The position numbers and the translations under genes are program-made. Shown here piece by piece: positions 13,962-20,530 of a stretch of DNA of 20,530 nt (positions are counted from its first letter, which is position 1; each line of letters starts with the position of its first letter). The notes under the pieces were generated by a model. That model saw only the letters and a list, made by a program, of their open reading frames with translations. It searched no databases and was not told where the DNA came from. The DNA comes from Candidatus Aminicenantota bacterium (lineage in GTDB: Bacteria; Acidobacteriota; Aminicenantia; UBA2199). The stretch lies in assembly GCA_024644125.1 (NCBI GenBank), contig JAHELQ010000028.1, positions 1 through 20,530 on the forward strand, written 5' to 3'.

Positions 13962-14870
13962 ATGAATATTCAGAGCGAGATTTTGCAATTTATTGAAGAG
14001 TTACCTCAAGCCGCGTTGTTAGACGAAATAGAACCGGTAAAGACAAAGAAATCTCTTGAGATTATTGCCCGAATTATCGAACAATCGGGAAAAACCATTT
14101 CGGAGGCGGTACTGGTGTATATGGCGGCAATCCGTTATCTGGCCAAGGATGATGTGCCCTATATGGATATCATTGAGGGGCAAGCAGCGGAAATCGTTCG
14201 GGTTTCCGTGGAGAAGAATGTGCAGGCAAATCTCCCCAGCCGCGCCCTTCCGATATTTGAAGTGTTTTACAATAAAATTGGATCCTCTTCGTATTCGGTT
14301 ATCGAATTGGGTTCTTCCGCAGGATTGATCGGCCGCGCGCTGATGAATCCGGAGAAAATCATTCAGAACAGGAAGCTCTACCTCTCTTCCCGTCAACAGA
14401 TCCCCGCATGCATTCCGCGGGTGAACGGATATCTGGGCCTCGATCTCTCCCTTCCCGAGGATGATTGGCTTATCGCGTGTGATTGGGAACCGGAGCACCG
14501 GCAACAACTTGAATGTTTTCTGGCGGATAGCGCGCCATCTGGAGAGCAGGATTTTTCGTTGTTTGAAGGAAATGTGTTCGGTTTTTCAACTTTCCCGGAA
14601 GTTGGGAAGTTTGTGGCCCGCTCGGTGTCCAGGGGGTCCACAGTCGTTGTGTTGACGTCGTTTATGCTGTATCAGTATGAAGAGGAGCAAAAAAAACAAT
14701 TGCGCGGCGAGATTTTCGGCTTCTTGACTTTCAATGGCGGAAGCGGCGCCCACTGGATCAACCAGGATGTGAATCTCAAGGCGTCTCCCCTGGAATATTA
14801 TATAGAGTTGGATGGGGAAAAGATCATTGATTTGTCCGACGACGCATGCGTCCATTGGAAGTGGAAATAG
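13962..14870 (+). CDS. DUF2332-like protein, possible methyltransferase-fold
   Basis: The 302-residue protein is soluble. VIELGSSAGLIGRAL resembles the E(I/L)G(A/S)SAGLN loop of DUF2332, and GLDLSLPEDD followed by WLIACDWEPEHRQQLECFL matches the family's GlDl...W..aC.WP...R..L pattern. Later come a strand-rich stretch (STVVVLTSFMLYQY) and a C-terminal GAHWINQDVN. DUF2332 looks like a SAM-dependent methyltransferase fold, but no activity is established. The loop is followed by IGRAL where the family usually has N-L, so this member is divergent. I chose ATG 13962 because AGGA lies eight bases before it; the GTG at 13938 has no such site. Confidence 0.7.
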   Translation: MNIQSEILQFIEELPQAALLDEIEPVKTKKSLEIIARIIEQSGKTISEAVLVYMAAIRYLAKDDVPYMDIIEGQAAEIVRVSVEKNVQANLPSRALPIFEVFYNKIGSSSYSVIELGSSAGLIGRALMNPEKIIQNRKLYLSSRQQIPACIPRVNGYLGLDLSLPEDDWLIACDWEPEHRQQLECFLADSAPSGEQDFSLFEGNVFGFSTFPEVGKFVARSVSRGSTVVVLTSFMLYQYEEEQKKQLRGEIFGFLTFNGGSGAHWINQDVNLKASPLEYYIELDGEKIIDLSDDACVHWKWK

Positions 14871-14888
14871 ATTTTAGACCGGGTAAGA

Positions 14889-14926
14889 AGGCCGGGGCAG
14901 ATCCCGGAGGAGCTGGAGCCCGGCCT
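14889..14926. terminator. GC-rich stem-loop between convergent genes
   Basis: AGGCCGGG pairs with CCCGGCCT across a 22-base loop that is itself GC-rich. It sits between two converging stop codons and could serve either strand, but no T-run follows. Confidence 0.4.
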
Positions 14927-14939
14927 CGATAATGCGTAC

Positions 14940-17063
14940 TTAGTTAATCAATGTCAGAACGAAGTCGTCCGCGTTTCCACTAAACCTTCCGCCCAACGTA
15001 TTGATGACGTAGATCGTGGCTGTTGTGCTGGATGAACCAGTGGTGAACGTGATGGCTTTTTGCTGCCAATTTTTACTGTCTGTGTATTGGGCGGTTTGAG
15101 TCGCGCCGCCGAAATCCTTGACCCCAAGGTAGAAGCCGGTATTGGCTCTGGCGATACCCCATGCGGAAATAGTGTAGGTGGTGTCGGGGCACAAACCGGT
15201 GATGATCTGTTCCACGAAACTTCCGGCGCTATCGATGCTGACGCCGTAGGAGCCGGTGTGGGCTGTGGAGTTGACTGTCACGTCGCCGCTGACTGTCCAA
15301 CCGGAAGCGTTTCCGGTTTCGAATCCTGCGTTCACGATTTCTCCCAAACATGCGCTCACAGGCACTACATTGATGTAATCCACCTTTGTTTCGGTGTCGT
15401 TGCCCACAGCGTTGGTAACGGTCAACGCGACAGTGTAGGAACCCTGGTTCGGATAGGTGACAACAGGATTTTTCAAGGCGCTGGTGGCGGGGATTCCGCC
15501 GTCGAACGACCAGGACCAGGTGGTGGGTTCCATTGTGCTCACATCCGTGAACTGAACGCTGTTGCCTTCCTTCACGATGGTGGAGGAGGCGCTGAAATTC
15601 GCCACCGGCTGCTGCAACGGAGCGCCTACCACAAATGAGTGTGGATCGGGAGATCCGATGAGGGGATGCTCGGTAGTGCGGCCGGAGTTGTCTTCGGCGT
15701 GGATATAATAACCGATGGTGCTTCCCTGGACCTGCCCGGGGATAGAGGCGGCGTAGGTGGTGCCTGAGGTATTTGTCATGGCTACCGGTGTGAACGCGCC
15801 GCCGTTGACGTTGTAATAGACTTTTACGGAGTTGGCGATGACCGGTTGCCCGCTATAGGGAACGATATCCGCGGTGATCTGGTATGACGGCTGTCCGTAT
15901 TTTTCTCCCAAAAGGGGCATGTGGGCGATATAGAGCATGCCGCGGTCAGCCAGCTCTTTCACCCGGCAATGCAGGGCGTCTGTGGCGAGCCAACTTCCGG
16001 TAACTCCGATAATTGTGTATCCGGGCATGGCGTTCTGGTAGGTGGCGAGCGCCGCAGCGTCGTTAGCGGAGCCGACAATGGGGACATAAACGCGTTTGTT
16101 CAGGATCAATGAGTTGGTGTAGGGCTCTTCGTCCGGAGTGTAGACCCGGAAGACCTGGTATTTGTTGCCGTAACCGCTGTCCTGATTGGCAAAATAGTCA
16201 GCCGCCGTTTCATAGTCTGCGTAACGGCTGTCGCTGGTAGGTACCTGGCCGACGAGGATTTTGTCCACATCGAGGTATTTGGCCCAGCAATCGACATGTT
16301 TGATGTATTCGTCCTGCGGATCGGGTCTCACGTGATAGGTGTCGATGCCCAGGTAATCATGGAAGATCTGGTCGATCTCCGCCGGTGTCTTGTCGGTGTT
16401 CTCTTCCCAGACCAGGTCGGTGGACACGGAGTTTCCATAGCCGTCGGTCATATAGTTGCCGCCGGTATGGCTGATGTCCATCTCAAACACGTTCACGCCT
16501 AGAAAAGATCCCATTGCAACCGGGATATTGTTGTCGTTCAGGCGGGGACGGTTGTAGGTGAAGTTCATGATATTGATGTTGCCGAGACCGTCTGAGACAT
16601 ACCATGGGCCGTAGTCTCTGGTCCAATACGAATCGTGCGGCGCAATCAAAAAATTGCATTTGTTCAGGTTAACTCCGTTGGAGCTGTAGAGGTTCCGGAC
16701 AGTGTTCTCCGTGCTTGAATCATCCACGATGGTTGTTACCATGACATCTTCGGCCAACAATTTGACCAACTCCACGGGAATTCCGAGAGGATAGGCGATG
16801 AGCGCGCCTTCCATGATCTCGAATTCAGCGATGTTCCGTACCGGTGTTGTGGGCGGTGGCGTAACTGCCTGCAACAACTGTGTCTGTTGCAAATATTCGG
16901 GCATTTTCGCTTTTTCTTCTTCGGTCATGCGGTGGGTCAACTGCTGGCCGAAGACATTGATGGATACCAACAATACCATCAGAAAAACAAGACTGATAGC
17001 TTTACTTTTTCTTGAGAAAATTCCGGCAGATTTTTGCCTGGACATTAAGCCTGAAAGTGACAT
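14940..17063 (-). CDS. Secreted peptidylarginine-deiminase / agmatine-deiminase-family enzyme with Ig-like, PKD and carbohydrate-binding-like modules
   Basis: The enzyme hydrolyses a guanidino group, releasing ammonia. Its 707 residues begin with a signal peptide (about 18-40, ending NVFGQQ). The catalytic domain at about 75-410 has WTRDYGPW with D150, IKHVDCWAKYL with H256 and D258, PYTNSLILN with the expected Asn, and ALHCRVKELAD with nucleophile C366. These parallel D130, H236, D238 and C351 of Porphyromonas PPAD. An Ig-like domain follows, as in PPAD, then a PKD domain (about 495-575) and a C-terminal jelly-roll resembling a carbohydrate-binding module. I chose ATG 17063 because AAGGAGG lies five bases before it. 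Being secreted, it may act on protein arginine rather than agmatine; which one is not decided by sequence. No C-terminal sorting signal is visible. Confidence 0.88.
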   Translation of the reverse strand: MSLSGLMSRQKSAGIFSRKSKAISLVFLMVLLVSINVFGQQLTHRMTEEEKAKMPEYLQQTQLLQAVTPPPTTPVRNIAEFEIMEGALIAYPLGIPVELVKLLAEDVMVTTIVDDSSTENTVRNLYSSNGVNLNKCNFLIAPHDSYWTRDYGPWYVSDGLGNINIMNFTYNRPRLNDNNIPVAMGSFLGVNVFEMDISHTGGNYMTDGYGNSVSTDLVWEENTDKTPAEIDQIFHDYLGIDTYHVRPDPQDEYIKHVDCWAKYLDVDKILVGQVPTSDSRYADYETAADYFANQDSGYGNKYQVFRVYTPDEEPYTNSLILNKRVYVPIVGSANDAAALATYQNAMPGYTIIGVTGSWLATDALHCRVKELADRGMLYIAHMPLLGEKYGQPSYQITADIVPYSGQPVIANSVKVYYNVNGGAFTPVAMTNTSGTTYAASIPGQVQGSTIGYYIHAEDNSGRTTEHPLIGSPDPHSFVVGAPLQQPVANFSASSTIVKEGNSVQFTDVSTMEPTTWSWSFDGGIPATSALKNPVVTYPNQGSYTVALTVTNAVGNDTETKVDYINVVPVSACLGEIVNAGFETGNASGWTVSGDVTVNSTAHTGSYGVSIDSAGSFVEQIITGLCPDTTYTISAWGIARANTGFYLGVKDFGGATQTAQYTDSKNWQQKAITFTTGSSSTTATIYVINTLGGRFSGNADDFVLTLIN

Positions 17064-17145
17064 ACAAGCCTCCTTTTTTGTGTAGTCTTCCAATAATAGT
17101 ATTGAATTACCTTTCAGTCCCAGAGAATAGTTTGATTAATATAAA

Positions 17146-17175
17146 ATTGTACTTGAAACGATATACCGTTGTCAA
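17146..17175 (-). promoter_or_regulatory. Sigma-70-type promoter for the deiminase gene
   Basis: The minus strand reads TTGACA, 18 bases, TACAAT. The -35 is perfect and the -10 has five of six matches. The start would be about 75 bases before the ATG at 17063, and the promoter lies just past the PilT-like stop codon, so the deiminase probably has its own transcript. Confidence 0.6.
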
Positions 17176-17182
17176 TCGGATT

Positions 17183-18523
17183 TTATATTTCGTGTTGGGC
17201 CAGATAATAAGGAGACGAACCTCCGGGATGAATCATCGAGGAAATCTGGAATATGTTGCGCTCGCGAATGAGATTCGCCACTTTCGGCGTGACGATCAGT
17301 GATTCGAAGAGAGCGATTCTTCTTGCTCCATCCGGTCGGCTTAGAGATTGGGATAAAATTCCCAGAAGCGCGTCCGCCAACCATGCGGATGTGCGGGATT
17401 GCTCCTGGATTTTAAACTGGCCGAGAATACGATCGATGGCGGCGGTGGGCGAGGAGGCGCTGATGGTAGCTATTACCAGGTGACCGCTTGTGGCCGCGTC
17501 CAACATGAGTGTGACGGACTCTTTCGTTTTCACTTCACCGAAAGCGATGATATCCGGCGCCTGCCTGTAAGCGGCGTCGAGCGCATGTTTGAAGGATTTG
17601 ACGTGAAGGGACAAATCCCGTTGGTTCACCAACGATGATTGATTGTAGTGAACGAACTCTACCGGATCTTCGATGGTGACGATGTGCTTTTGCCGGTTGC
17701 GGTTGATATGCTGGATCACGGAAGCCAATGTCGTGGATTTGCCGCTTCCGGTGGAACCTGAGACGAGTAATAGTCCGCCTGCGCTATCGCAAAGCCCCAA
17801 AAACTCGTCCGGAATGTCCAGGGTGCTAACTGGAGGGATTTCTACCGGAATGTGTCGCGCGGACATCCAGATACCCCGGTAATCCTTTGAAATTGTAATA
17901 CGGTATCGTCCATATTCCTGGATTTCATAACCGAAGCATGTGTCGTTGGCTTTTTTGAAAGCTTCGATATTGACCGGCGGAGCAATGGATGCCAATTGCT
18001 TGAACAGGTCCTCGCCGTCGATTTGAGGAAAATCCTTCAGGGTTTCGATTTGCCCGTCGATGCGCATAACCGGAGGGCACCCGGAGGAGAGATGCAAGTC
18101 CGAAGCTTTTTTATCCGCCATTAAACGCAACATTTCATGCAATTCGATTCGGTCCGGTGAAATGTTTGTCTCGTCGAAGGGGATGATGATGTGACTCATA
18201 TCGAATTCAGCCGAGATATCTTGCGATGATTCCAGCAGGTTTTCAGTTGTCTCGCTTTCCGGCTCGCTTACCCGGAATTCCAGGCGGTTCAGGTTTTCCG
18301 AAATGTGAATCATCTTGTCTTTGTACTTGAAGTTTTGGCGGTTTCCGTATTTTTTCCGGTATTCCGTTTTAATGAATTCAATTTCGTCGCCTGCCAATGG
18401 CGCTCTCAACACCGGGATTTTCTGATTGTCTTTTAAGATGTACGCTTGCTCGGAAATACTGATAACTAATTTTTCCCCCTGCCAGTTCAACAGGATATCC
18501 AGGAAATTTTCGAAATGGCTCAT
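17183..18523 (-). CDS. PilT-like type IV pilus ATPase with doubled N-terminal domain and degenerate His box
   Basis: PilT hexamers power pilus retraction at the inner membrane. Here residues about 128-446 align with PilT: KASDLHLSSGCPPVMRIDGQ, Walker A SGSTGSGKST with K262, the Asp-box TIEDPVEFVH (283-292), Walker B DIIAFGEV with E330, and the C-terminal ANLIRERN, which matches the PilT signature. Two features differ. The His box TLHT reads TISA at 353-356, and the RD after the Walker B Glu reads KT. Residues 1-127 are extra; residues about 15-90 look like a second, weaker copy of the N-terminal PAS-like domain. The ATG overlaps the upstream stop as ATGA, with AGGAT before it. Walker residues are intact, so ATP binding is likely; a retraction role is less sure. 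Confidence 0.88.
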   Translation of the reverse strand: MSHFENFLDILLNWQGEKLVISISEQAYILKDNQKIPVLRAPLAGDEIEFIKTEYRKKYGNRQNFKYKDKMIHISENLNRLEFRVSEPESETTENLLESSQDISAEFDMSHIIIPFDETNISPDRIELHEMLRLMADKKASDLHLSSGCPPVMRIDGQIETLKDFPQIDGEDLFKQLASIAPPVNIEAFKKANDTCFGYEIQEYGRYRITISKDYRGIWMSARHIPVEIPPVSTLDIPDEFLGLCDSAGGLLLVSGSTGSGKSTTLASVIQHINRNRQKHIVTIEDPVEFVHYNQSSLVNQRDLSLHVKSFKHALDAAYRQAPDIIAFGEVKTKESVTLMLDAATSGHLVIATISASSPTAAIDRILGQFKIQEQSRTSAWLADALLGILSQSLSRPDGARRIALFESLIVTPKVANLIRERNIFQISSMIHPGGSSPYYLAQHEI

Positions 18524-18984
18524 TGAAACATGATCCTGCTTATTTTAGTTTTATTGACATAGAGCCGGGTGCCTTTGAAGCCGAACTCGAGGAATTGGAG
18601 ATCGTTGTTCAAGTAATCTTGCACACGGGAACGGAAGGCGGGAAGTTCGGCGATATGGGTGACATGCAATTTGAACCGGTTGCGCAGGATCAAGATAATG
18701 GGAGTATCACCCCTGGATTCCACCGGTTCCGCTTCGTTGAGGCAGATAATCTCCGTTTTGTTGATGATGGAGGTAGTACCTGTTTCCGGCTCTTTCACCG
18801 GGATAAAATCGGTGTTGCGCCGCAAAAATTCCTCTACGGTCTCTTCGCCCCGGCGGTATTCGGAGAATTCATTCAAAAAGAGGATGTACGGTTGGAATTT
18901 CCCCGAGTTATCGTCGAATAAAATCTCTACTGCTCTCTCCCGTTTCGGGATTTTAAAATCTTCTTCCATTCCAGGCTCTGTCAT
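18520..18984 (-). CDS. DUF6812-like beta-rich protein, first gene of the PilT-like operon
   Basis: The 154 residues have no signal or membrane segment and alternate short strands with charged turns. ERAVEILFDD near the start, then EEFLRRNTDFIPVKEPETGT and INKTEIICLNEAEP, resemble DUF6812 proteins, small beta-rich domains often found near pilus and signalling genes (recalled, not searched). The second half (IILILRNRFKLHVTHIAELP to ISRIMFQ) may be another beta unit. Its TGA overlaps the next gene's ATG by four bases, so the two products are made together. The start is not marked by a Shine-Dalgarno sequence; the strong promoter predicts transcription starting 1-3 bases before the ATG at 18984. 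ATG 18969 is an alternative. Confidence 0.7.
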   Translation of the reverse strand: MTEPGMEEDFKIPKRERAVEILFDDNSGKFQPYILFLNEFSEYRRGEETVEEFLRRNTDFIPVKEPETGTTSIINKTEIICLNEAEPVESRGDTPIILILRNRFKLHVTHIAELPAFRSRVQDYLNNDLQFLEFGFKGTRLYVNKTKISRIMFQ

Positions 18985-18992
18985 CTGGAAAA

Positions 18993-19021
18993 ATTGTAAT
19001 ATGATCCGCCGTCTCTGTCAA
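18993..19021 (-). promoter_or_regulatory. Sigma-70-type promoter of the PilT-like operon, probably leaderless
   Basis: The minus strand reads TTGACA, 17 bases, TACAAT, nearly consensus. A start seven bases past the -10 falls at about 18986, so the message would begin almost at the ATG at 18984. Confidence 0.65.
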
Positions 19022-19249
19022 CAAAAAAACTGAGAATTTGGGGGATCTCTCAATTTCCAGGTTAAGATTGGTTGCTTCTTGATTTATCCTGGATCCTCCA
19101 ACAAGAAAAAAAAAACTCGTTGTCCTTGTAAACACAAGGTAAAATAGAGTTAAATTCCCATCAAACGCCGCTATTGTTGCATCTGTTGAACGGCAATATG
19201 GGAACCTGGCGTGCATCCGCCCGGTAAACCGCGGAGATGTGGGGATCGA

Positions 19250-19279
19250 GGCGGGCATCCACAGTGAGATGCCCCTACA
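19250..19279. repeat. REP-like extragenic palindrome
   Basis: GGGCATC and GATGCCC form a seven-base stem around eight bases, flanked by GAGGC on the left and CCTACA on the right. Read on the minus strand it begins TGTAGGGGC, like the GTAGGGGC-type palindromes scattered in many bacterial genomes. Only one copy is in this window, so repetition is not shown here. Confidence 0.4.
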
Positions 19280-19502
19280 AACAGCGGGTGTGGTCATTTT
19301 TCTCAATCTACTACACCCGACAGCAATTCCGCGATTCGTTCCTCTCGATCTGTGATTCGAAATCCCATGAATCCTACACATCCTGCCAAAAGCCCAGGCT
19401 CCGCCCCCATGCCATCGACTACTCCCACTTCGATTCCCTCCTCACGGTACCCGAAATCGCCTTCCATCTCAGCGCCGAAACGCTGATGAGCGAGCGATTA
19501 CT

Positions 19503-19543
19503 AAAAAAAAAGCTCCCGGGAGCCTGTCGGAAAGCCTTTTTTT
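19503..19543. terminator. Palindrome flanked by A9 and T7 runs
   Basis: Nine A, the perfect 12-base palindrome GCTCCCGGGAGC, then GGAAAGCC and seven T. The A-run and T-run can also pair with each other, extending the stem. It could end transcription in either direction, but no intact gene ends here. Confidence 0.4.
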
Positions 19544-19741
19544 GAAGAACAAGATTCATTCCGTGATTGTTTGCTGGACCAATGGCGTTTTTTTTTGTTC
19601 CCTCAAGATGTCCGGGATCGGCTTACTCCGTACGGCCTGAGCTATTTTATTCGTGATGCAGCGCCCCAGCTCGATCTCGGTCTCCTCTATGAACATTATG
19701 GCGGCAGCGCAGGCGACCGGCTGGTCATGTATTTGCAATTA
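19541..19741 (+). pseudogene. Transposase N-terminal fragment (IS1182/IS5-like)
   Basis: In the frame through 19571 the translation has FLFPQDVRDRLTPYGLSYFI followed by RDAAPQLDLGLLYEHYGG. This fits the opening of IS1182-type transposases: FLPP..RDWLP..HLAYFI.D...QLDLS..Y..Y.G. The usual YHPRMMLKVLLYGY stretch that should follow is absent and the similarity stops at about 19720. There is no Shine-Dalgarno sequence and no downstream catalytic DDE region. It is a short remnant, not a working transposase. The family is recalled from memory. Confidence 0.55.
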
Positions 19742-19809
19742 AATTCCCTTTTTGTTATTCTCTTTCAAGTATTTGCCGCAATTTGCGAGAATTGTTCGAG
19801 GAGGTACGG

Positions 19810-20370
19810 ATGTCTTTGATAGATTGTCCAGAATGCCAAAAGGAGGTTAGTTCCAGTGCGTTTGCCTGTCCCCATTGCGGGTATCCCCTGGGCGGGAAAT
19901 TGAAAATCGATCACGATGCCCAGGGTAGGCCCACCGGTTCTTTTGTTGCAGGTTCTGCGGACGCGATGAACCGGATAAGGGATGATCGGGATTTCACCAA
20001 TCTGCTGATGGCGGGAAATAAAATCGGCGCCATCAAACGCTGCCGCGAATTGACCGGTTTGGGGCTCAAAGAGTCGAAGGAATTGGTGGAGCAGGTGGCG
20101 CAGATGCAGGGGATCACGTTGAGATCCGAAGGTGGATGTTTTATCGCCACCGCCTGTTACGATTCGCCCTACGCGGCGGAAGTGGCATTGCTCCAGGACT
20201 ACCGCGACCGGGTGCTCTTGAATTCCATTCCGGGCAAAGTTTTTGTCAAATGTTACTACGCTGTGTCGCCGCCTCTCGCCGCCATCATCGCCCGCTCTGG
20301 ATTTCTCAAAAAATGGGTTCGCGCCTGCCTTATTTCCCCAATCGTAAGATCGGTTTCCCGAAGGATGTGA
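19810..20370 (+). CDS. Zinc ribbon - L7/L12-like - CFI-box protein
   Basis: Three modules make up 186 residues. A zinc ribbon has C6, C9, C20 and C23 (CPECQK and CPHCGYPL). A helical segment at about 62-97, NKIGAIKRCRELTGLGLKES, closely resembles the C-terminal domain of ribosomal protein L7/L12, a fold also found in non-ribosomal proteins. The C-terminal part begins GGCFIATACYDSPYAAEV and continues with FVKCYYAVSPPLAAIIA, the CFI-box (CFIATA) domain found at the end of many otherwise unrelated bacterial proteins; its function is not established. GAGGAGG lies six bases before ATG 19810, which sets the start over an in-frame codon at 19783. Its neighbours give no clue to its role. Confidence 0.85.
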   Translation: MSLIDCPECQKEVSSSAFACPHCGYPLGGKLKIDHDAQGRPTGSFVAGSADAMNRIRDDRDFTNLLMAGNKIGAIKRCRELTGLGLKESKELVEQVAQMQGITLRSEGGCFIATACYDSPYAAEVALLQDYRDRVLLNSIPGKVFVKCYYAVSPPLAAIIARSGFLKKWVRACLISPIVRSVSRRM

Positions 20371-20414
20371 GGTGTGGATTCTTCGCCCCAGCAGATGATT
20401 CGCCTGTCCTCCAG

Positions 20415-20530
20415 TCAAGAGAATTTGGCGTAATATGCGGGGTGGCTGGTTTTGAGCCATTGGAAAAAGAGGAGAGCCTCGGCTTCGTTGGCGCGCCACT
20501 GGTCGGTGAGGATGCCGTTTTTTTTGAGTT
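20415..20530 (-). CDS. C-terminal end of an unidentified gene, cut by the window edge
   Basis: The minus strand from the window edge has an open frame of 37 codons ending at TGA (20415-20417). It contains NGILTDQWRANEAEALLFFQ and ends SHPAYYAKFS. Amino-acid make-up and third-position bias look like real coding sequence, whereas the other two minus frames read as low-complexity Ser/Pro/Arg strings. It converges on the CFI-box gene with a 44-base gap. The family is not recognised. Confidence 0.5.
   Translation of the reverse strand, partial: LKKNGILTDQWRANEAEALLFFQWLKTSHPAYYAKFS

Larger units (their letters stand above)
19022..19809. other. Eroded region without an intact gene
   Basis: About 790 bases hold no gene I can support. 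Contents in order are a small CCTTGT-N4-ACAAGG hairpin at 19124-19139, a REP-like palindrome, a stretch at about 19322-19500 and a transposase fragment. In the plus frame that stretch has C-rich third positions and reads like decayed coding sequence, for example HFDSLLTVPEIAFHLSAETL; I cannot name it. A hairpin with A- and T-runs lies at 19503-19543, and the transposase fragment begins within its T-run. This looks like a decayed insertion. Confidence 0.6.

Noticed and set aside
19237..19545. 102-codon plus frame in the eroded region as a real gene
   Set aside because: Its start runs through the palindrome, it has no ribosome site and it ends in the A-run/T-run hairpin; at most it contains decayed coding sequence.
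1..20530. CRISPR arrays, tRNA or rRNA genes, prophage or attachment sites
   Set aside because: I saw no regularly spaced repeats, cloverleaf sequences with CCA-type ends, rRNA segments or phage genes when reading both strands by eye.

Overview
The window reads as a piece of a chromosome from a Gram-negative-like, surface-motile bacterium that I cannot place in a phylum. It has roughly balanced base composition and is densely coded. Its Shine-Dalgarno sites are strong and AGGAGG-like, its housekeeping promoters look like TTGACA-N17/18-TACAAT, and it also has a sigma-54 promoter. The MglA-type GTPase, roadblock domain, DUF4388 (PatA N-terminal) domain and PilT-like ATPase recall Myxococcota-like bacteria and several uncultured candidate phyla. 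The fused MurG-MurJ gene is unusual for any well-known group. The lineage remains a guess.

Layout. (1) 1-4979, plus strand: a lipid II module. One open reading frame joins the acceptor/UDP-GlcNAc half of MurG, a small beta-rich domain with faint FHA character, a complete MurJ flippase and a HEAT-like tail. It is followed 2 bases later by mraY and then by an unrecognised membrane protein. (2) 5053-12182, minus strand: a signalling block, read from right to left. It holds an MglA-like GTPase with a C-terminal extension, a ComM/YifB AAA+ protein, a PAS-PAS histidine kinase, an NtrC-type activator, a receiver-DUF4388-roadblock protein and a 65-residue protein. A well-matched sigma-54 promoter lies directly before the receiver-DUF4388-roadblock gene, and a perfect ribosome binding site inside that gene could yield a free roadblock protein. 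(3) 12296-14870: a secreted beta-sandwich protein and an OsmC-family protein (both minus), then a divergent DUF2332-like gene (plus). (4) 14940-18984, minus strand: a secreted peptidylarginine-deiminase-like enzyme with PKD and carbohydrate-binding-like modules. Next to it is a two-gene operon of a DUF6812-like protein and a PilT-like ATPase with a doubled N-terminal domain and a missing His box. (5) 19022-20530: an eroded region with a REP-like palindrome and a transposase fragment, a plus-strand zinc-ribbon/L7-L12-like/CFI-box protein, and the C-terminal end of a minus-strand gene.

How the parts may work together. MurG makes lipid II, MurJ flips it and MraY makes its precursor lipid I, so region 1 is a compact lipid II supply unit in which synthesis and export may be physically joined. 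In region 2 the kinase and NtrC-like activator probably switch on the sigma-54 promoter of the roadblock gene. Roadblock proteins of the MglB type regulate MglA GTPases, so the simplest reading is a two-component-controlled polarity or type IV pilus switch. The PilT-like ATPase in region 4 fits that theme.
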